A stretch of DNA of 64,000 bases from Melioribacteraceae bacterium (lineage in GTDB: Bacteria > Bacteroidota > Ignavibacteria > Ignavibacteriales > Melioribacteraceae), in contig DAOSDY010000002.1 of the NCBI GenBank assembly GCA_035362835.1, positions 565,692 through 629,691 of the forward strand, written 5' to 3'. Made by a program: the position numbers and the translations under genes. Under the pieces are notes generated by a model, which was given only the letters and a program-made list of their open reading frames with translations, was not told the DNA's origin and ran no database searches. Shown here piece after piece: positions 33,250-42,275 of the stretch; within the stretch, counting starts at the first letter, position 1, and each line of letters opens with the position of its first letter.

Positions 33250-35745
33250 ATGGAAGGCAATTTTTCTGAAAGGGTTCAGGAAGTTATAAGGTTAAGCCGC
33301 GAAGAAGCTTTAAGGTTGGGTCATGATTATATCGGCACCGAACATCTGTTGCTTGGTATTATAAGGGAAGGCCAGGGCGTTGCCGTCAAAATTCTTAGAA
33401 ACCTCGAAGTCGATCTTGTAAAATTGAAAAAAGCAATTGAGGATACCGTCCGGACTTCCGGCGGAACTCTAACGATCGGAAATATACCTCTTACCAAACA
33501 GGCCGAAAAAGTTCTTAAGATTACTCAGATCGAATCGAAAATCTATAAGTCGGATGTAATCGGTACTGAACATATTTTACTGTCTCTGCTGAGAGATGAG
33601 GACAATATCGCGACACAGATTTTACATCAGTTTACAGTTACCTATGATAATGCCCGTGCCGAATTGAACAGTATATTAAGCACTAAAAGCACAGAAAAAG
33701 GCGGGACTGCTCAGCCTTTTACAGCAAAGAAAATCGATAAATCTAAAACTCCCGTTCTTGATAATTTCGGTCGCGACCTTACCAAGCTGGCAATTGAAGA
33801 TAAACTCGATCCTGTAATCGGACGTGAAAAAGAGATTGAAAGAGTTGCCCAGGTACTGAGCCGCAGAAAGAAGAATAATCCAGTTCTTATTGGCGAACCG
33901 GGCGTAGGCAAAACAGCTATCGCTGAAGGTCTTGCTTTAAGAATCGTTATGCGTAAAGTGCCCCGAATACTCCAGGATAAGAGAGTTGTAACTCTCGACC
34001 TTGCAGGACTTGTGGCAGGTACAAAATACCGCGGACAGTTCGAAGAGAGAATGAAAGCCCTTATGACAGAACTGGAGAAGGCAGACGACGTTATTCTCTT
34101 TATCGACGAGCTCCACACAATTGTAGGTGCCGGCGGTGCCTCAGGTTCTCTCGATGCTTCAAATATGTTTAAACCCGCGCTTGCCCGCGGGGATATTCAG
34201 TGTATCGGTGCTACTACTCTGGATGAATACAGAAAATTTATTGAAACAGACGGCGCACTCGACAGGCGTTTTCAGAAAGTAATGGTCGATCCGCCGAGTG
34301 CCGATGAAACTATTAAAATTCTTGAGAATATCAAATTCAAATACGAGGAACATCATCACGTTAAATACTCAAACGAAGCGATCGATTCGGCTGTTAGATT
34401 AAGTGAACGTTATATAACCGACCGTTACCTGCCCGATAAGGCTATAGATGTAATTGACGAAGCCGGCTCGCGTGTTCATATGGGTAACTTTACGGTTTCG
34501 GAAGAAGTTCTTAAGCTCGAAGAGGAAATTGAAAAGATTAAACAGCAGAAGATCCAGGTGGTTAAACAGCAGGATTATGAAGAAGCTGCACGCCTGAGGG
34601 ATAAAGAACGGCAGTTCCAGTCCGACCTCGAAATCGCGAAAAGAGAATGGGATAGTAAAACTAAGGACCTCGTTTATGATGTAAGCGAAGATGATATTGC
34701 AACTGTCGTCTCCATGATGACGGGAATTCCGGTAACTCGTGTTGTACAGGCAGAATCCGAGAAACTTCTTAAAATGGAATCTGCTCTCAAAGAAAAAATT
34801 GTAGGGCAGGATGAAGCGGTTATTAAACTTAGCAAAGCGATTAGAAGAACTCGCGCAGGATTGAAACGGGCTAATAAACCGATTGGCACTTTTATATTCC
34901 TTGGGCCCACAGGCGTTGGTAAAACCGAGCTTGCTAAAGAACTTGCAAGATACCTGTTCGATAGCGAGGAAGCCCTTGTCCGGATCGATATGAGCGAGTA
35001 TATGGAAAAATTTGCAGTATCAAGACTTGTTGGCGCACCTCCCGGATATGTGGGATATGAAGAAGGGGGACAGCTGACTGAACGGGTTCGCAGGAAACCT
35101 TATTCGGTCGTTCTATTTGATGAAATTGAAAAAGCTCATCCGGACGTGTTCAATATTCTCCTTCAGGTACTTGATGACGGTCAATTGACAGATAGTCTCG
35201 GCAGACGCGTCGATTTCAGAAATACAATTATTATTATGACGTCCAACGTCGGAACCAAGGATATTAAGACTACAGGCGGATTCGGATTCAGCGGTCAGAG
35301 CGAAGCCGACCACTATTCCCAGCTCAAGAATACTGTTGAGGATGCAATGAAACGTCTCTTTAATCCGGAGTTCCTGAACCGTATTGACGAAGCCATCGTA
35401 TTCCGCAGCCTCGATAAGGATGATATCAAACAGATTATCTCTATCGAGATGAAGGACCTGGTAAAGAATATAAGCGACAGCAAGATGAGTATCGAGCTTC
35501 ATAAATCGTCAATTGAATTTCTAACCGATAAGGGTTTTGATCCCAAATTCGGAGCAAGGCCTTTAAAGAGAGCAATCCAGAAATATGTTGAGGATCCTCT
35601 TGCCGAAGAACTCCTTCTTAATCATTTTAAAGAAGGGGATAAGATTCTTGTTAAACATAAGAAGAATACTGAAGAATTATATTTTGTCCCGGCTAAGACT
35701 ACGGAACCTGAAGAGCAGGGTAGCGAAGAGAAGCAATCTGTTTAA
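33250..35745 (+). CDS. clpC: ATP-dependent Clp protease ATP-binding subunit ClpC
   Basis: An 831-residue Hsp100 unfoldase. Two Clp_N repeats (about 1-145), AAA module 1 with Walker A GEPGVGKT (~216-223) and Walker B VILFIDELH, a UVR-type coiled region (about 435-470, KQQDYEEAARLRDKE), AAA module 2 with GPTGVGKTEL (~552-561) and a C-terminal ClpB-type small domain. UVR presence distinguishes ClpC from ClpB and ClpA. It should feed proteins to ClpP; neither clpP nor mcsA/mcsB is nearby. A GAAAGGA ribosome-binding site precedes the ATG. Confidence 0.95.
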   Translation: MEGNFSERVQEVIRLSREEALRLGHDYIGTEHLLLGIIREGQGVAVKILRNLEVDLVKLKKAIEDTVRTSGGTLTIGNIPLTKQAEKVLKITQIESKIYKSDVIGTEHILLSLLRDEDNIATQILHQFTVTYDNARAELNSILSTKSTEKGGTAQPFTAKKIDKSKTPVLDNFGRDLTKLAIEDKLDPVIGREKEIERVAQVLSRRKKNNPVLIGEPGVGKTAIAEGLALRIVMRKVPRILQDKRVVTLDLAGLVAGTKYRGQFEERMKALMTELEKADDVILFIDELHTIVGAGGASGSLDASNMFKPALARGDIQCIGATTLDEYRKFIETDGALDRRFQKVMVDPPSADETIKILENIKFKYEEHHHVKYSNEAIDSAVRLSERYITDRYLPDKAIDVIDEAGSRVHMGNFTVSEEVLKLEEEIEKIKQQKIQVVKQQDYEEAARLRDKERQFQSDLEIAKREWDSKTKDLVYDVSEDDIATVVSMMTGIPVTRVVQAESEKLLKMESALKEKIVGQDEAVIKLSKAIRRTRAGLKRANKPIGTFIFLGPTGVGKTELAKELARYLFDSEEALVRIDMSEYMEKFAVSRLVGAPPGYVGYEEGGQLTERVRRKPYSVVLFDEIEKAHPDVFNILLQVLDDGQLTDSLGRRVDFRNTIIIMTSNVGTKDIKTTGGFGFSGQSEADHYSQLKNTVEDAMKRLFNPEFLNRIDEAIVFRSLDKDDIKQIISIEMKDLVKNISDSKMSIELHKSSIEFLTDKGFDPKFGARPLKRAIQKYVEDPLAEELLLNHFKEGDKILVKHKKNTEELYFVPAKTTEPEEQGSEEKQSV

Positions 35746-35766
35746 TTATCTGCGTAAGGTATTTGT

Positions 35767-36048
35767 ATGAAATTACTTAGTACTGAACAGATAAAAGATT
35801 CTCTGACTTTACTTGGCGATTGGAAAATTGAAAATGATACATTAGTTAAAGTCTTCCATTTTAATGACTTCCCGGAAGCACTTGCTTTTGTTGTAAGGTC
35901 CGGTATTGAAGCTGAAAAGATGGATCATCATCCGGATTTACTCCTCTTTGGATGGAATAAAGTAAAGGTTTCAATTTTTACCCATAGCCTGGGCGGATTA
36001 ACCGAAAAAGACTTTAATCTGGCACAACAAATCGATAAAATAAAATAA
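35767..36048 (+). CDS. phhB: 4a-hydroxytetrahydrobiopterin dehydratase
   Basis: A 93-residue protein of the pterin-4a-carbinolamine dehydratase (DCoH) family. The motif EKMDHHPDLLLFGWNKVKVSIFTHS has the catalytic double histidine and the third histidine, and GGLTEKDFNLAQQID completes the pattern. It recycles the oxidised pterin cofactor of aromatic hydroxylases; no hydroxylase gene is in the window, so its local role could also be in molybdopterin or other pterin metabolism. The TAA overlaps the pyrE ATG by one base. Confidence 0.9.
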   Translation: MKLLSTEQIKDSLTLLGDWKIENDTLVKVFHFNDFPEALAFVVRSGIEAEKMDHHPDLLLFGWNKVKVSIFTHSLGGLTEKDFNLAQQIDKIK

Positions 36049-36623
36049 TGAAAAACATCTACGATATTTTCCTGAGTACAAATGCCCTTTTAAACGGGCA
36101 TTTTTTATTAACTTCTGGAAGACATAGCAATCAGTACTTCCAATGCGCCCTTGTGCTCCAATATCCTGAGTACAATGAGATCATTTGCAAAAAAATTGCC
36201 GATCATTTCAAGAATTTTGAAATTGATGCCGTCATTTCACCTGCTATCGGAGGCATCATAGTCGGTCAGGAGGTAGCCCGGCTTCTCAATAAAAAGTCGA
36301 TCTTTGCAGAAAGAGAGGAAAAGAAACTGACCCTGAGACGCGGATTCCATATCGAAGAGGGAAAAAAGTACCTGGTCTGCGAAGATGTTGTCACAACCGG
36401 CGGATCAGTTTTCGAAGTGATGGAAATTGTTAGGGAATATGGTGGGATTGTTGCCGGAGTCGGGTATATAGTTGACCGGAGTAATAATAAAGTCCAGTTC
36501 GGTGTCCCGCAATTCAGTACTCTACAACTAGAGGTCGTATCATATCTGCCTGAAGAGTGCCCACTCTGCGCAGAAAAAAAGATTGAACTGGTAAAACCCG
36601 GTTCCAGAAAGATTTCTAAATAA
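36048..36623 (+). CDS. pyrE: Orotate phosphoribosyltransferase
   Basis: Converts orotate and PRPP to orotidine monophosphate in pyrimidine synthesis. GHFLLTSGRHSNQYFQ at the N terminus binds orotate, EEKKLTLRRGF is the mobile loop, and VCEDVVTTGGSV is the PRPP-binding motif. Length 191. The extra C-terminal CPLCAEKKIEL has two cysteines, as in some bacterial PyrE proteins. A perfect terminator-like hairpin lies inside codons 11-20 (see the separate entry), so expression could be attenuated within the gene. Confidence 0.94.
   Translation: MKNIYDIFLSTNALLNGHFLLTSGRHSNQYFQCALVLQYPEYNEIICKKIADHFKNFEIDAVISPAIGGIIVGQEVARLLNKKSIFAEREEKKLTLRRGFHIEEGKKYLVCEDVVTTGGSVFEVMEIVREYGGIVAGVGYIVDRSNNKVQFGVPQFSTLQLEVVSYLPEECPLCAEKKIELVKPGSRKISK
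36080..36106 (+). terminator. Terminator-like hairpin inside the start of pyrE
   Basis: AAATGCCC (36080-36087) and GGGCATTT (36096-36103) form a perfect 8-base stem with an 8-base loop, directly followed by T residues. It lies 32 bases after the pyrE ATG. It has the form of an intrinsic terminator but sits in coding sequence. Ribosomes translating pyrE would block it, so it could serve as a translation-coupled attenuator. The right arm is partly fixed by the conserved GHF codons. Confidence 0.5.
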
Positions 36624-36638
36624 TTTACAGGGGGTTAA

Positions 36639-37907
36639 ATGAAAAAGATCCTTTCGATTTTTCTGCTCGGATTTCAATTAATTTCCGCGCAAACGGGATT
36701 TGAAAAATATTTTTCAGGAAATACTTTACGCCTCGACTTTTTTCATACGGGCGATAAGTCTGCCGAATTGATAACATTCGATAAGCTGATTGAAGAAGGA
36801 CCCTGGAGCGGGACAAGAACAAACCTGATCGATCCTTTCGGTTATGGGAATTATATGCTAAAGGTTTTTGATTCTGCTTCCGGAGACCTGATCTATTCGA
36901 GAGGATTTTCAACACTCTTTCAGGAATGGCAGACTACTGAAGAAGCTAAAAATACTAAAAGAAGTATGTCAGGCTCTGTAACTATGCCTTTTCCTAAAAT
37001 GAAAATCCGGATTGAAATCCACAGAAGGGACAAGTTCAATAATTTTGAAAAACGATTTGAATACATGGTAGATCCACTTAATTATTTCATCATCAAAGAA
37101 AAAATTAAACCGTATCCAAGTTTTCAGGTCTATTATTCAGGCGATCCTTCAACAAAACTTGATATTGTCTTAATTCCGGAGGGTTATACGGAATCTGAAA
37201 TGGAAAAATTCCGCTCCGATTGCAAAAGATTTGCCGGTTACCTTTTTGAATATTCACCATTCAAAGAAAACTCAGATAAAATAAATTTCTGGGGAGTGGA
37301 AGCTCCGTCACCGGAAAGCGGCACTGATATCCCGGGTAAAAATGTTTGGGTCAGAACAATTGTTAATTCTCATTTCTATACTTTCGACAGCGAAAGATAT
37401 CTGATGACGACCGATTATCATACGATTCGTGACATTGCCGCTAATGCACCCAACGACCAGATCTTTATACTTGTTAATACTTCGAAATACGGCGGCGGGG
37501 GAATTTATAATTATTATAATGTTACTTCGGTTGATCACCAGGCATCGAAACAGGTTTTTGTTCATGAATTCGGTCATGGACTGGGTGGTCTTGCCGATGA
37601 GTACGGCGATGATCCTACATATCAGGATTTCTATCCGGCAGGAGTTGAACCATGGGAACCGAATATTACTACTATGGTGAACTTCGAAAGCAAATGGAAG
37701 AATCTGATCGATAAAGATACTCCGGTTCCTACTCCCGATGAGGAGAAATTCCGGAATAAGATCGGAGCTTTCGAGGGTGCCGGTTATGTCCCTAAAGGTG
37801 TCTACCGTCCTACTCACGACAGCATTATGAGAGCATTTACATCTAATGAGTTCAACCGGGTCTGCAGGGAAGCACTGGAAAAAATTATTTTCTCATATAC
37901 AGAATAG
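36639..37907 (+). CDS. Secreted M64-family metallopeptidase
   Basis: A 422-residue exported protein. The signal peptide ends ISAQTG (about residue 19). Residues ~150-420 form the peptidase M64 (IgA peptidase) domain with the zinc motif HEFGHGLGGLADEYGDD (two zinc histidines and catalytic glutamate, with a downstream D/E). The N-terminal 20-140 region is beta-rich and resembles the M64 N-terminal domain. Predicted location is periplasm or outside. There is no T9SS domain. It follows pyrE after 15 bases. Confidence 0.88.
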   Translation: MKKILSIFLLGFQLISAQTGFEKYFSGNTLRLDFFHTGDKSAELITFDKLIEEGPWSGTRTNLIDPFGYGNYMLKVFDSASGDLIYSRGFSTLFQEWQTTEEAKNTKRSMSGSVTMPFPKMKIRIEIHRRDKFNNFEKRFEYMVDPLNYFIIKEKIKPYPSFQVYYSGDPSTKLDIVLIPEGYTESEMEKFRSDCKRFAGYLFEYSPFKENSDKINFWGVEAPSPESGTDIPGKNVWVRTIVNSHFYTFDSERYLMTTDYHTIRDIAANAPNDQIFILVNTSKYGGGGIYNYYNVTSVDHQASKQVFVHEFGHGLGGLADEYGDDPTYQDFYPAGVEPWEPNITTMVNFESKWKNLIDKDTPVPTPDEEKFRNKIGAFEGAGYVPKGVYRPTHDSIMRAFTSNEFNRVCREALEKIIFSYTE

Positions 37908-37917
37908 ATCAAATTTT

Positions 37918-39156
37918 ATGGATCAGAAAAGATTATTAAAAACCATCGATTCAATTGCAGGCGGTTATTTCAAAACTGAAACCGAATTAATGCAATCTGT
38001 TGTTGAACAGCTGGTTAAAAGCAGCAAATTCAATGTTACAGGCGGTAGAATCTGGAAATTAAATCATTCTAAAAAAGCCTATAAACTTCTTTTCCAGACT
38101 GGCAATGTTCAGAAGATTCCTGATGATTTTTATCTCAACATCAAAGAATATCCGATATTTGAAAGACTCTCCAGAGAAAGGACTCTTCTTGCCGATGAAA
38201 CAAACAAAACTCTTCTTTCAAAAGGGATTTTCCGTTATTCGGCTTCGGGTGTCGGTAAAAAAATAAATATCGGAAATAAAAAATATTATGAATACCTGAT
38301 TGTGGTAAACAGCGAATCGATTGACGAAGACCTCAGATATACATTGAATATTGTTGCAACAGTTTTAACATCCAGACTGAAAGAAAGATTTTTATCCCAA
38401 TCGAGAAAAAATCTGATTCAGGATATTGACAAGGCAAAAGAGCTTCAGAGAAGTATTCTGCCTGAACATCAATATAAATTCCACTTTTACGAACTGTTCG
38501 GTGTTACTATCCCGGCCGATACTGTCGCAGGTGATTTTTACGACTATCTTAAAATAGGAGAGGATGAGGAACGGCTCGGAGTAGTTGTCGGAGATGCCGC
38601 TTCGAAAGGACTTGCGGCTTCTGCAGAGGCGATGTACATATCCGGCGCTATAAGAATGGCATCCACTTTCCAGATTAAGATTACTCCGATGCTCAGCAGA
38701 ATTAATCAGCTTGTAAATAAAATATTCAGCGACGATAAATTCTCATCCCTCTTCTACGGCGAATTATCCGTGGATAAAAAAGGACTTTTTCTATATGCTA
38801 ACGCCGGTCAGAATCCCCCGATATTTTTCAGTAAGAAAAACAAAACTTTTACTATGCTCGATCCGACAGGACCGCTTTTGGGACCTGCCCCAAACTCGAG
38901 ATATGAAACCGACAGTATAAATTTTAAGCCGGGTGACCTTCTTGTAATATATTCGGATGGAATAGTTGACACAGCCAATGAAAAATATGAATTTTATGAG
39001 GAGAAAAGACTGAAGAAGATAATCCTGGCATCAGCCGGATTATCCGCCAAGGAGATTGCTCATTCTATTCTGGATGATGTAATTAAATTCGGCACTCCGG
39101 AACCGGGATATCAAGACGATAAAACAATTGTAGTGATCAAAAGGAATGAAGAATGA
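37918..39156 (+). CDS. SpoIIE-type PP2C serine phosphatase
   Basis: A 413-residue cytoplasmic protein. Residues ~15-165 look like a divergent GAF-type sensor; residues ~185-410 form the SpoIIE/RsbU phosphatase domain with DIDKAKELQRSILPE, AGDFYDY, VVGDAASKGLAAS, YSDGIVDT and YQDDKTIVVIK. Such phosphatases act in partner-switching cascades on anti-sigma antagonist proteins. The ATG at 37918 is preferred; the open frame runs 24 codons further upstream into the peptidase gene. It overlaps the PduS-like gene by four bases (ATGA), an unexpected coupling of a regulator to a redox enzyme. Confidence 0.88.
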   Translation: MDQKRLLKTIDSIAGGYFKTETELMQSVVEQLVKSSKFNVTGGRIWKLNHSKKAYKLLFQTGNVQKIPDDFYLNIKEYPIFERLSRERTLLADETNKTLLSKGIFRYSASGVGKKINIGNKKYYEYLIVVNSESIDEDLRYTLNIVATVLTSRLKERFLSQSRKNLIQDIDKAKELQRSILPEHQYKFHFYELFGVTIPADTVAGDFYDYLKIGEDEERLGVVVGDAASKGLAASAEAMYISGAIRMASTFQIKITPMLSRINQLVNKIFSDDKFSSLFYGELSVDKKGLFLYANAGQNPPIFFSKKNKTFTMLDPTGPLLGPAPNSRYETDSINFKPGDLLVIYSDGIVDTANEKYEFYEEKRLKKIILASAGLSAKEIAHSILDDVIKFGTPEPGYQDDKTIVVIKRNEE

Positions 39157-40466
39157 ACCTCGAAGAAAAAATCTACAATGCAGGTATTGTCGGTGCGGGC
39201 GGTGCCGGTTTCCCGACACACGTAAAAGCCAGATCGAAAGTAGAATTCGTTCTTGTAAACGGTGCTGAGTGTGAACCTCTTCTGCACAAGGACTATGAAA
39301 TAATGCTTCACTTCGCTCCTGAAATTGTTAATGGCGTTGAAGCAATGGTTAAACAGACTTCCGCAAAGAAAGCCTACTTCGGAATTAAATCGAAAAATGC
39401 TCTCGCCGTTGAGGCTGTTGAGAATAATCTGACAAACGGAAAAATTGAAATGTGCCAGCTCGGAGATTTTTATCCTTCGGGTGATGAATATGAACTTGTC
39501 TATGCTGCGACAAAAAGACTGATACCGCCGCACGGCCTTCCTCTAGATGTAGGATGCGTAGTAAATAACGTTGAAACTTTCTACAATATTTCAAGAGCTC
39601 TTGAGGATAAACCTTTAACCAAAAAATTTGTTTGCGTGGCAGGAGCTGTTAAAAAACCTCAGACCTTTTTCGTCCCGGTCGGTACGAGTGTTAAGGAATT
39701 GCTTGAACACGCAGGCGGTGCTACAGTAGGTGAGTATGGAATATTTATGAGCGGTATTCTGATGGGACGGCTTACTTTCGACCTCACGGAAACAGTTACG
39801 AAAACAACAGCCGGAATAATAGTTCTTCCGAAGGTTCATTATCTGGTTATGAGGCAGGAACGGCCGGTTAACGATATGAACCGTATTGGTAAATCAGCAT
39901 GCGATCAGTGCAGCTATTGTACGGAGTTCTGTCCCCGTTATCTTCTCGGTTATGATGTTCAGCCTCATAAGGTGATGCGCTCACTCGTATTTACGACTAC
40001 AGGTCAGGCGGTCTGGAATCAATATGCCGACCTCTGCTGTTCATGCGGATTATGTTCCCTCTATGCATGTCCAGAGGATCTATACCCCCGCGAAGCATGC
40101 GACCAGGGAAAAGTCTATATGAGGCAGAACGGACTTAAATACCAGCAGCCGAAAGAAGTAAAAGTTCATCCTGTTAAAGATGGAAGAAGAGTTCCTCTCA
40201 AAATGCTGATGAGAAAACTCGACCTTTTGAAATATGATTCTCATACACCGTTCAATAAAACCAGTCCGGATCCTTCTCAGGTAAAAATTTATCTTAAACA
40301 GCATGTTGGTTCCCCGGCAAAACCGGTTGTTAAAATTGGTGATAGTGTGAAAGAAGGGGATTTGATTGGTGATATGGAAAGCGGAAAACTCGGGGCCAGA
40401 ATTCACGCTTCAATCAGCGGGAAAGTCACTCATATTAACGAGGAATTCATCAGAATCAGCAGGTAG
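39153..40466 (+). CDS. pduS: PduS-like Fe-S flavoprotein (cobalamin reductase type)
   Basis: A 437-residue RnfC/PduS-type electron-transfer protein. GAGGAGFPTHVK (15-26) and the following NGAECEPLLHKDYE belong to the FMN/NADH-binding 51-kDa-like domain, then an SLBB segment, then two [4Fe-4S] motifs: CDQCSYCTEFCP (~250-261) and CCSCGLCSLYACP (~294-306). In propanediol microcompartments PduS reduces cob(III)alamin and partners with PduT. Here it stands next to a PduT-like gene but no propanediol enzymes. Other RnfC-type roles are possible. Confidence 0.85.
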   Translation: MNLEEKIYNAGIVGAGGAGFPTHVKARSKVEFVLVNGAECEPLLHKDYEIMLHFAPEIVNGVEAMVKQTSAKKAYFGIKSKNALAVEAVENNLTNGKIEMCQLGDFYPSGDEYELVYAATKRLIPPHGLPLDVGCVVNNVETFYNISRALEDKPLTKKFVCVAGAVKKPQTFFVPVGTSVKELLEHAGGATVGEYGIFMSGILMGRLTFDLTETVTKTTAGIIVLPKVHYLVMRQERPVNDMNRIGKSACDQCSYCTEFCPRYLLGYDVQPHKVMRSLVFTTTGQAVWNQYADLCCSCGLCSLYACPEDLYPREACDQGKVYMRQNGLKYQQPKEVKVHPVKDGRRVPLKMLMRKLDLLKYDSHTPFNKTSPDPSQVKIYLKQHVGSPAKPVVKIGDSVKEGDLIGDMESGKLGARIHASISGKVTHINEEFIRISR

Positions 40467-40518
40467 TAAAACATGAATTTAAAGATGTCATAAGTTCTAT
40501 AAGCGAAAGGAAATTAAA

Positions 40519-41070
40519 ATGGAAATGAATTCTCTGGGATTAATTGAGCTGACAAGTATTGCGGCCGGAATGCAGGCTTGCGATATTATGTTGAAAACTT
40601 CCAAAGTTGAATTAATTCTCTCAAGGACTATCTGTTCCGGAAAGTATATGGTTCTTATCGGCGGAGATGTTGCAGAGGTTCAATCTGCCGTTGATAATGC
40701 TGCCAATCAGATCGATTTTGCTGTAATAGATACATTTGTAATTCCTAACGTCCATAAGGATATATTCCCGGCTCTTTCAGGACATTCCAATGTGAGTATG
40801 CTCGAAGCACTCGGGATTCTCGAGTCTTTCTCAGTAGCGTCATTAATCGAAGGGGCAGACGCTGCCGTTAAAGCAGCAAATGTGAAAATAATTGAAATCC
40901 GGCTTGCCATGGCTCTTGGCGGAAAAGCATTCTGTACGATAACAGGGGAAGTAGCGGCCGTTCAAAGCGCTGTGGATTCTGGCGCTAAACTGATCGCAGA
41001 TAAAGGCTTGCTCGTTAATAAAGTTGTAATTCCGCAACCCCGCCCGGAACTGTTGAGTGAAATGATCTGA
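40519..41070 (+). CDS. pduT: PduT-like tandem BMC shell protein
   Basis: A 183-residue protein with two bacterial-microcompartment domains (about 4-85 and 95-175). The N-terminal LGLIELTSIAAGM and the SRTICSGKY segment match PduT, whose Cys38 coordinates a [4Fe-4S] cluster in the centre of the trimer; here the equivalent is C39. This points to an electron-conducting shell trimer rather than a metabolite pore. No other shell protein is in the window. It follows pduS after 52 bases. Confidence 0.9.
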   Translation: MEMNSLGLIELTSIAAGMQACDIMLKTSKVELILSRTICSGKYMVLIGGDVAEVQSAVDNAANQIDFAVIDTFVIPNVHKDIFPALSGHSNVSMLEALGILESFSVASLIEGADAAVKAANVKIIEIRLAMALGGKAFCTITGEVAAVQSAVDSGAKLIADKGLLVNKVVIPQPRPELLSEMI

Positions 41071-41072
41071 GA

Positions 41073-41780
41073 CTATTTGGCAAACGGTGTTTTGTCAATT
41101 AATCTTTGTGCCAGCAGTTTAATCGATTCAAGCATTTTGTTTTCAAGATTCATTTCCGGACTGTATCTTTCCTTAATAACCGCATTCCCTGCAAGTAAAA
41201 CTTTTTCATTCCGGTTATCGTAGAAATAGTATTTACATCTTATTGTAAAGTTAAGTTTATATAGCCGGCTTGGACTTAAACTCGGTTCAAGACCGGGAAG
41301 TTTTTCCGCCGTGAAATGTTTTGCCGGATCCGATGTGTCGGTCTCTTCAAGCTCGAATGCAATTTTATAATTTTCAAAGAATAACACATAGAGCAAACCG
41401 CCCAGATCATAATTCAGGCGGGACTTCGGCACCATTACTTCTACTGTCTCTTTCGGATTAATCTGAAAAACTCTCTTCTCAAATTGAGGGGGAGTCTTAT
41501 ACGACGTAGTTTCAATTTTGTCAAATCTGCTTATCTCCTTGAGTTCTCTCGGCAGCCTTACCTTCTGTATATCATAATAAGAATTTCTTAATACTCGCAG
41601 ATTTTCCAGGGTGAAAAGATCATATGATTGGGAAATGTCGATCTCATTTACATTTGTAATTATAAGTGTGGAATTCGGTTCAATATCCTTAAAATTCTGA
41701 TCGATGTAAAACCTGGAAGGCGCACAGGAAATTGTAAATAGGAGAATAACTGCTGATAATAAAAAAGTCACAGGCTTCAT
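41073..41780 (-). CDS. Lipoprotein of unknown function
   Basis: A 235-residue exported lipoprotein with lipobox FTISCAP (cysteine 19). The mature part is rich in beta-strand and ends in an amphipathic helix (LENKMLESIKLLAQRLID). I recognise no domain. It is convergent with the pduT gene, ending two bases from it. Confidence 0.75.
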   Translation of the reverse strand: MKPVTFLLSAVILLFTISCAPSRFYIDQNFKDIEPNSTLIITNVNEIDISQSYDLFTLENLRVLRNSYYDIQKVRLPRELKEISRFDKIETTSYKTPPQFEKRVFQINPKETVEVMVPKSRLNYDLGGLLYVLFFENYKIAFELEETDTSDPAKHFTAEKLPGLEPSLSPSRLYKLNFTIRCKYYFYDNRNEKVLLAGNAVIKERYSPEMNLENKMLESIKLLAQRLIDKTPFAK

Positions 41781-41857
41781 AACTTCCCCGCAAATTTTTG
41801 ACCGAAACTATCTAAAATTAACCAAACAATAAATGTATTAAACTTAACACCTGCCTT

Positions 41858-42256
41858 TTAAGCTTTATCTCGTATTCTGAGACAATAAAAAAGTGAGGGT
41901 GAAAGACCAATCCACAAAAGGACGATTATCCATAATCTCCCTTCGAATAAGTTATAATCGTGAAGTAATAATTCCCATGAATGGCCCATAACATAATGTC
42001 CGAAGAGGAATTCGAAAGCTATCGTCATTAATAACCACATAATGCCTATTTGATATGATTGCGATGACGAAGTTATTCTCCATTTACCTGAAACAATCCA
42101 GAGATAAATTCCGAAGAGCAGAAGCGCTGAAAAAACCGATAGCTGATGAGCCGAAAGCTCATCTAAATAAATTGTATAAACAGTCTGACGTACAATTCCG
42201 TTAAGAATCGCAATTATGATCATGGGAAACCATAGAAAAAAATATTTCTTCAGCAT
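41858..42256 (-). CDS. Four-helix membrane protein of unknown function
   Basis: About 132 residues with four hydrophobic segments (roughly 5-24, 35-54, 68-85 and 104-122) and conserved-looking charged residues at the loops (ELSAHQLSVFSALLLFGIYLW). I do not recognise it. A TTG at 42262 is an alternative start, but the ATG at 42256 has a better spaced AAGGA. Confidence 0.65.
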   Translation of the reverse strand: MLKKYFFLWFPMIIIAILNGIVRQTVYTIYLDELSAHQLSVFSALLLFGIYLWIVSGKWRITSSSQSYQIGIMWLLMTIAFEFLFGHYVMGHSWELLLHDYNLFEGRLWIIVLLWIGLSPSLFYCLRIRDKA

Positions 42257-42275
42257 TGGCAATATTCCTTGATTA

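Noticed and set aside
37846..37917. Longer start for the SpoIIE phosphatase
   Set aside because: The 24 extra codons overlap the peptidase gene and contain no domain sequence.
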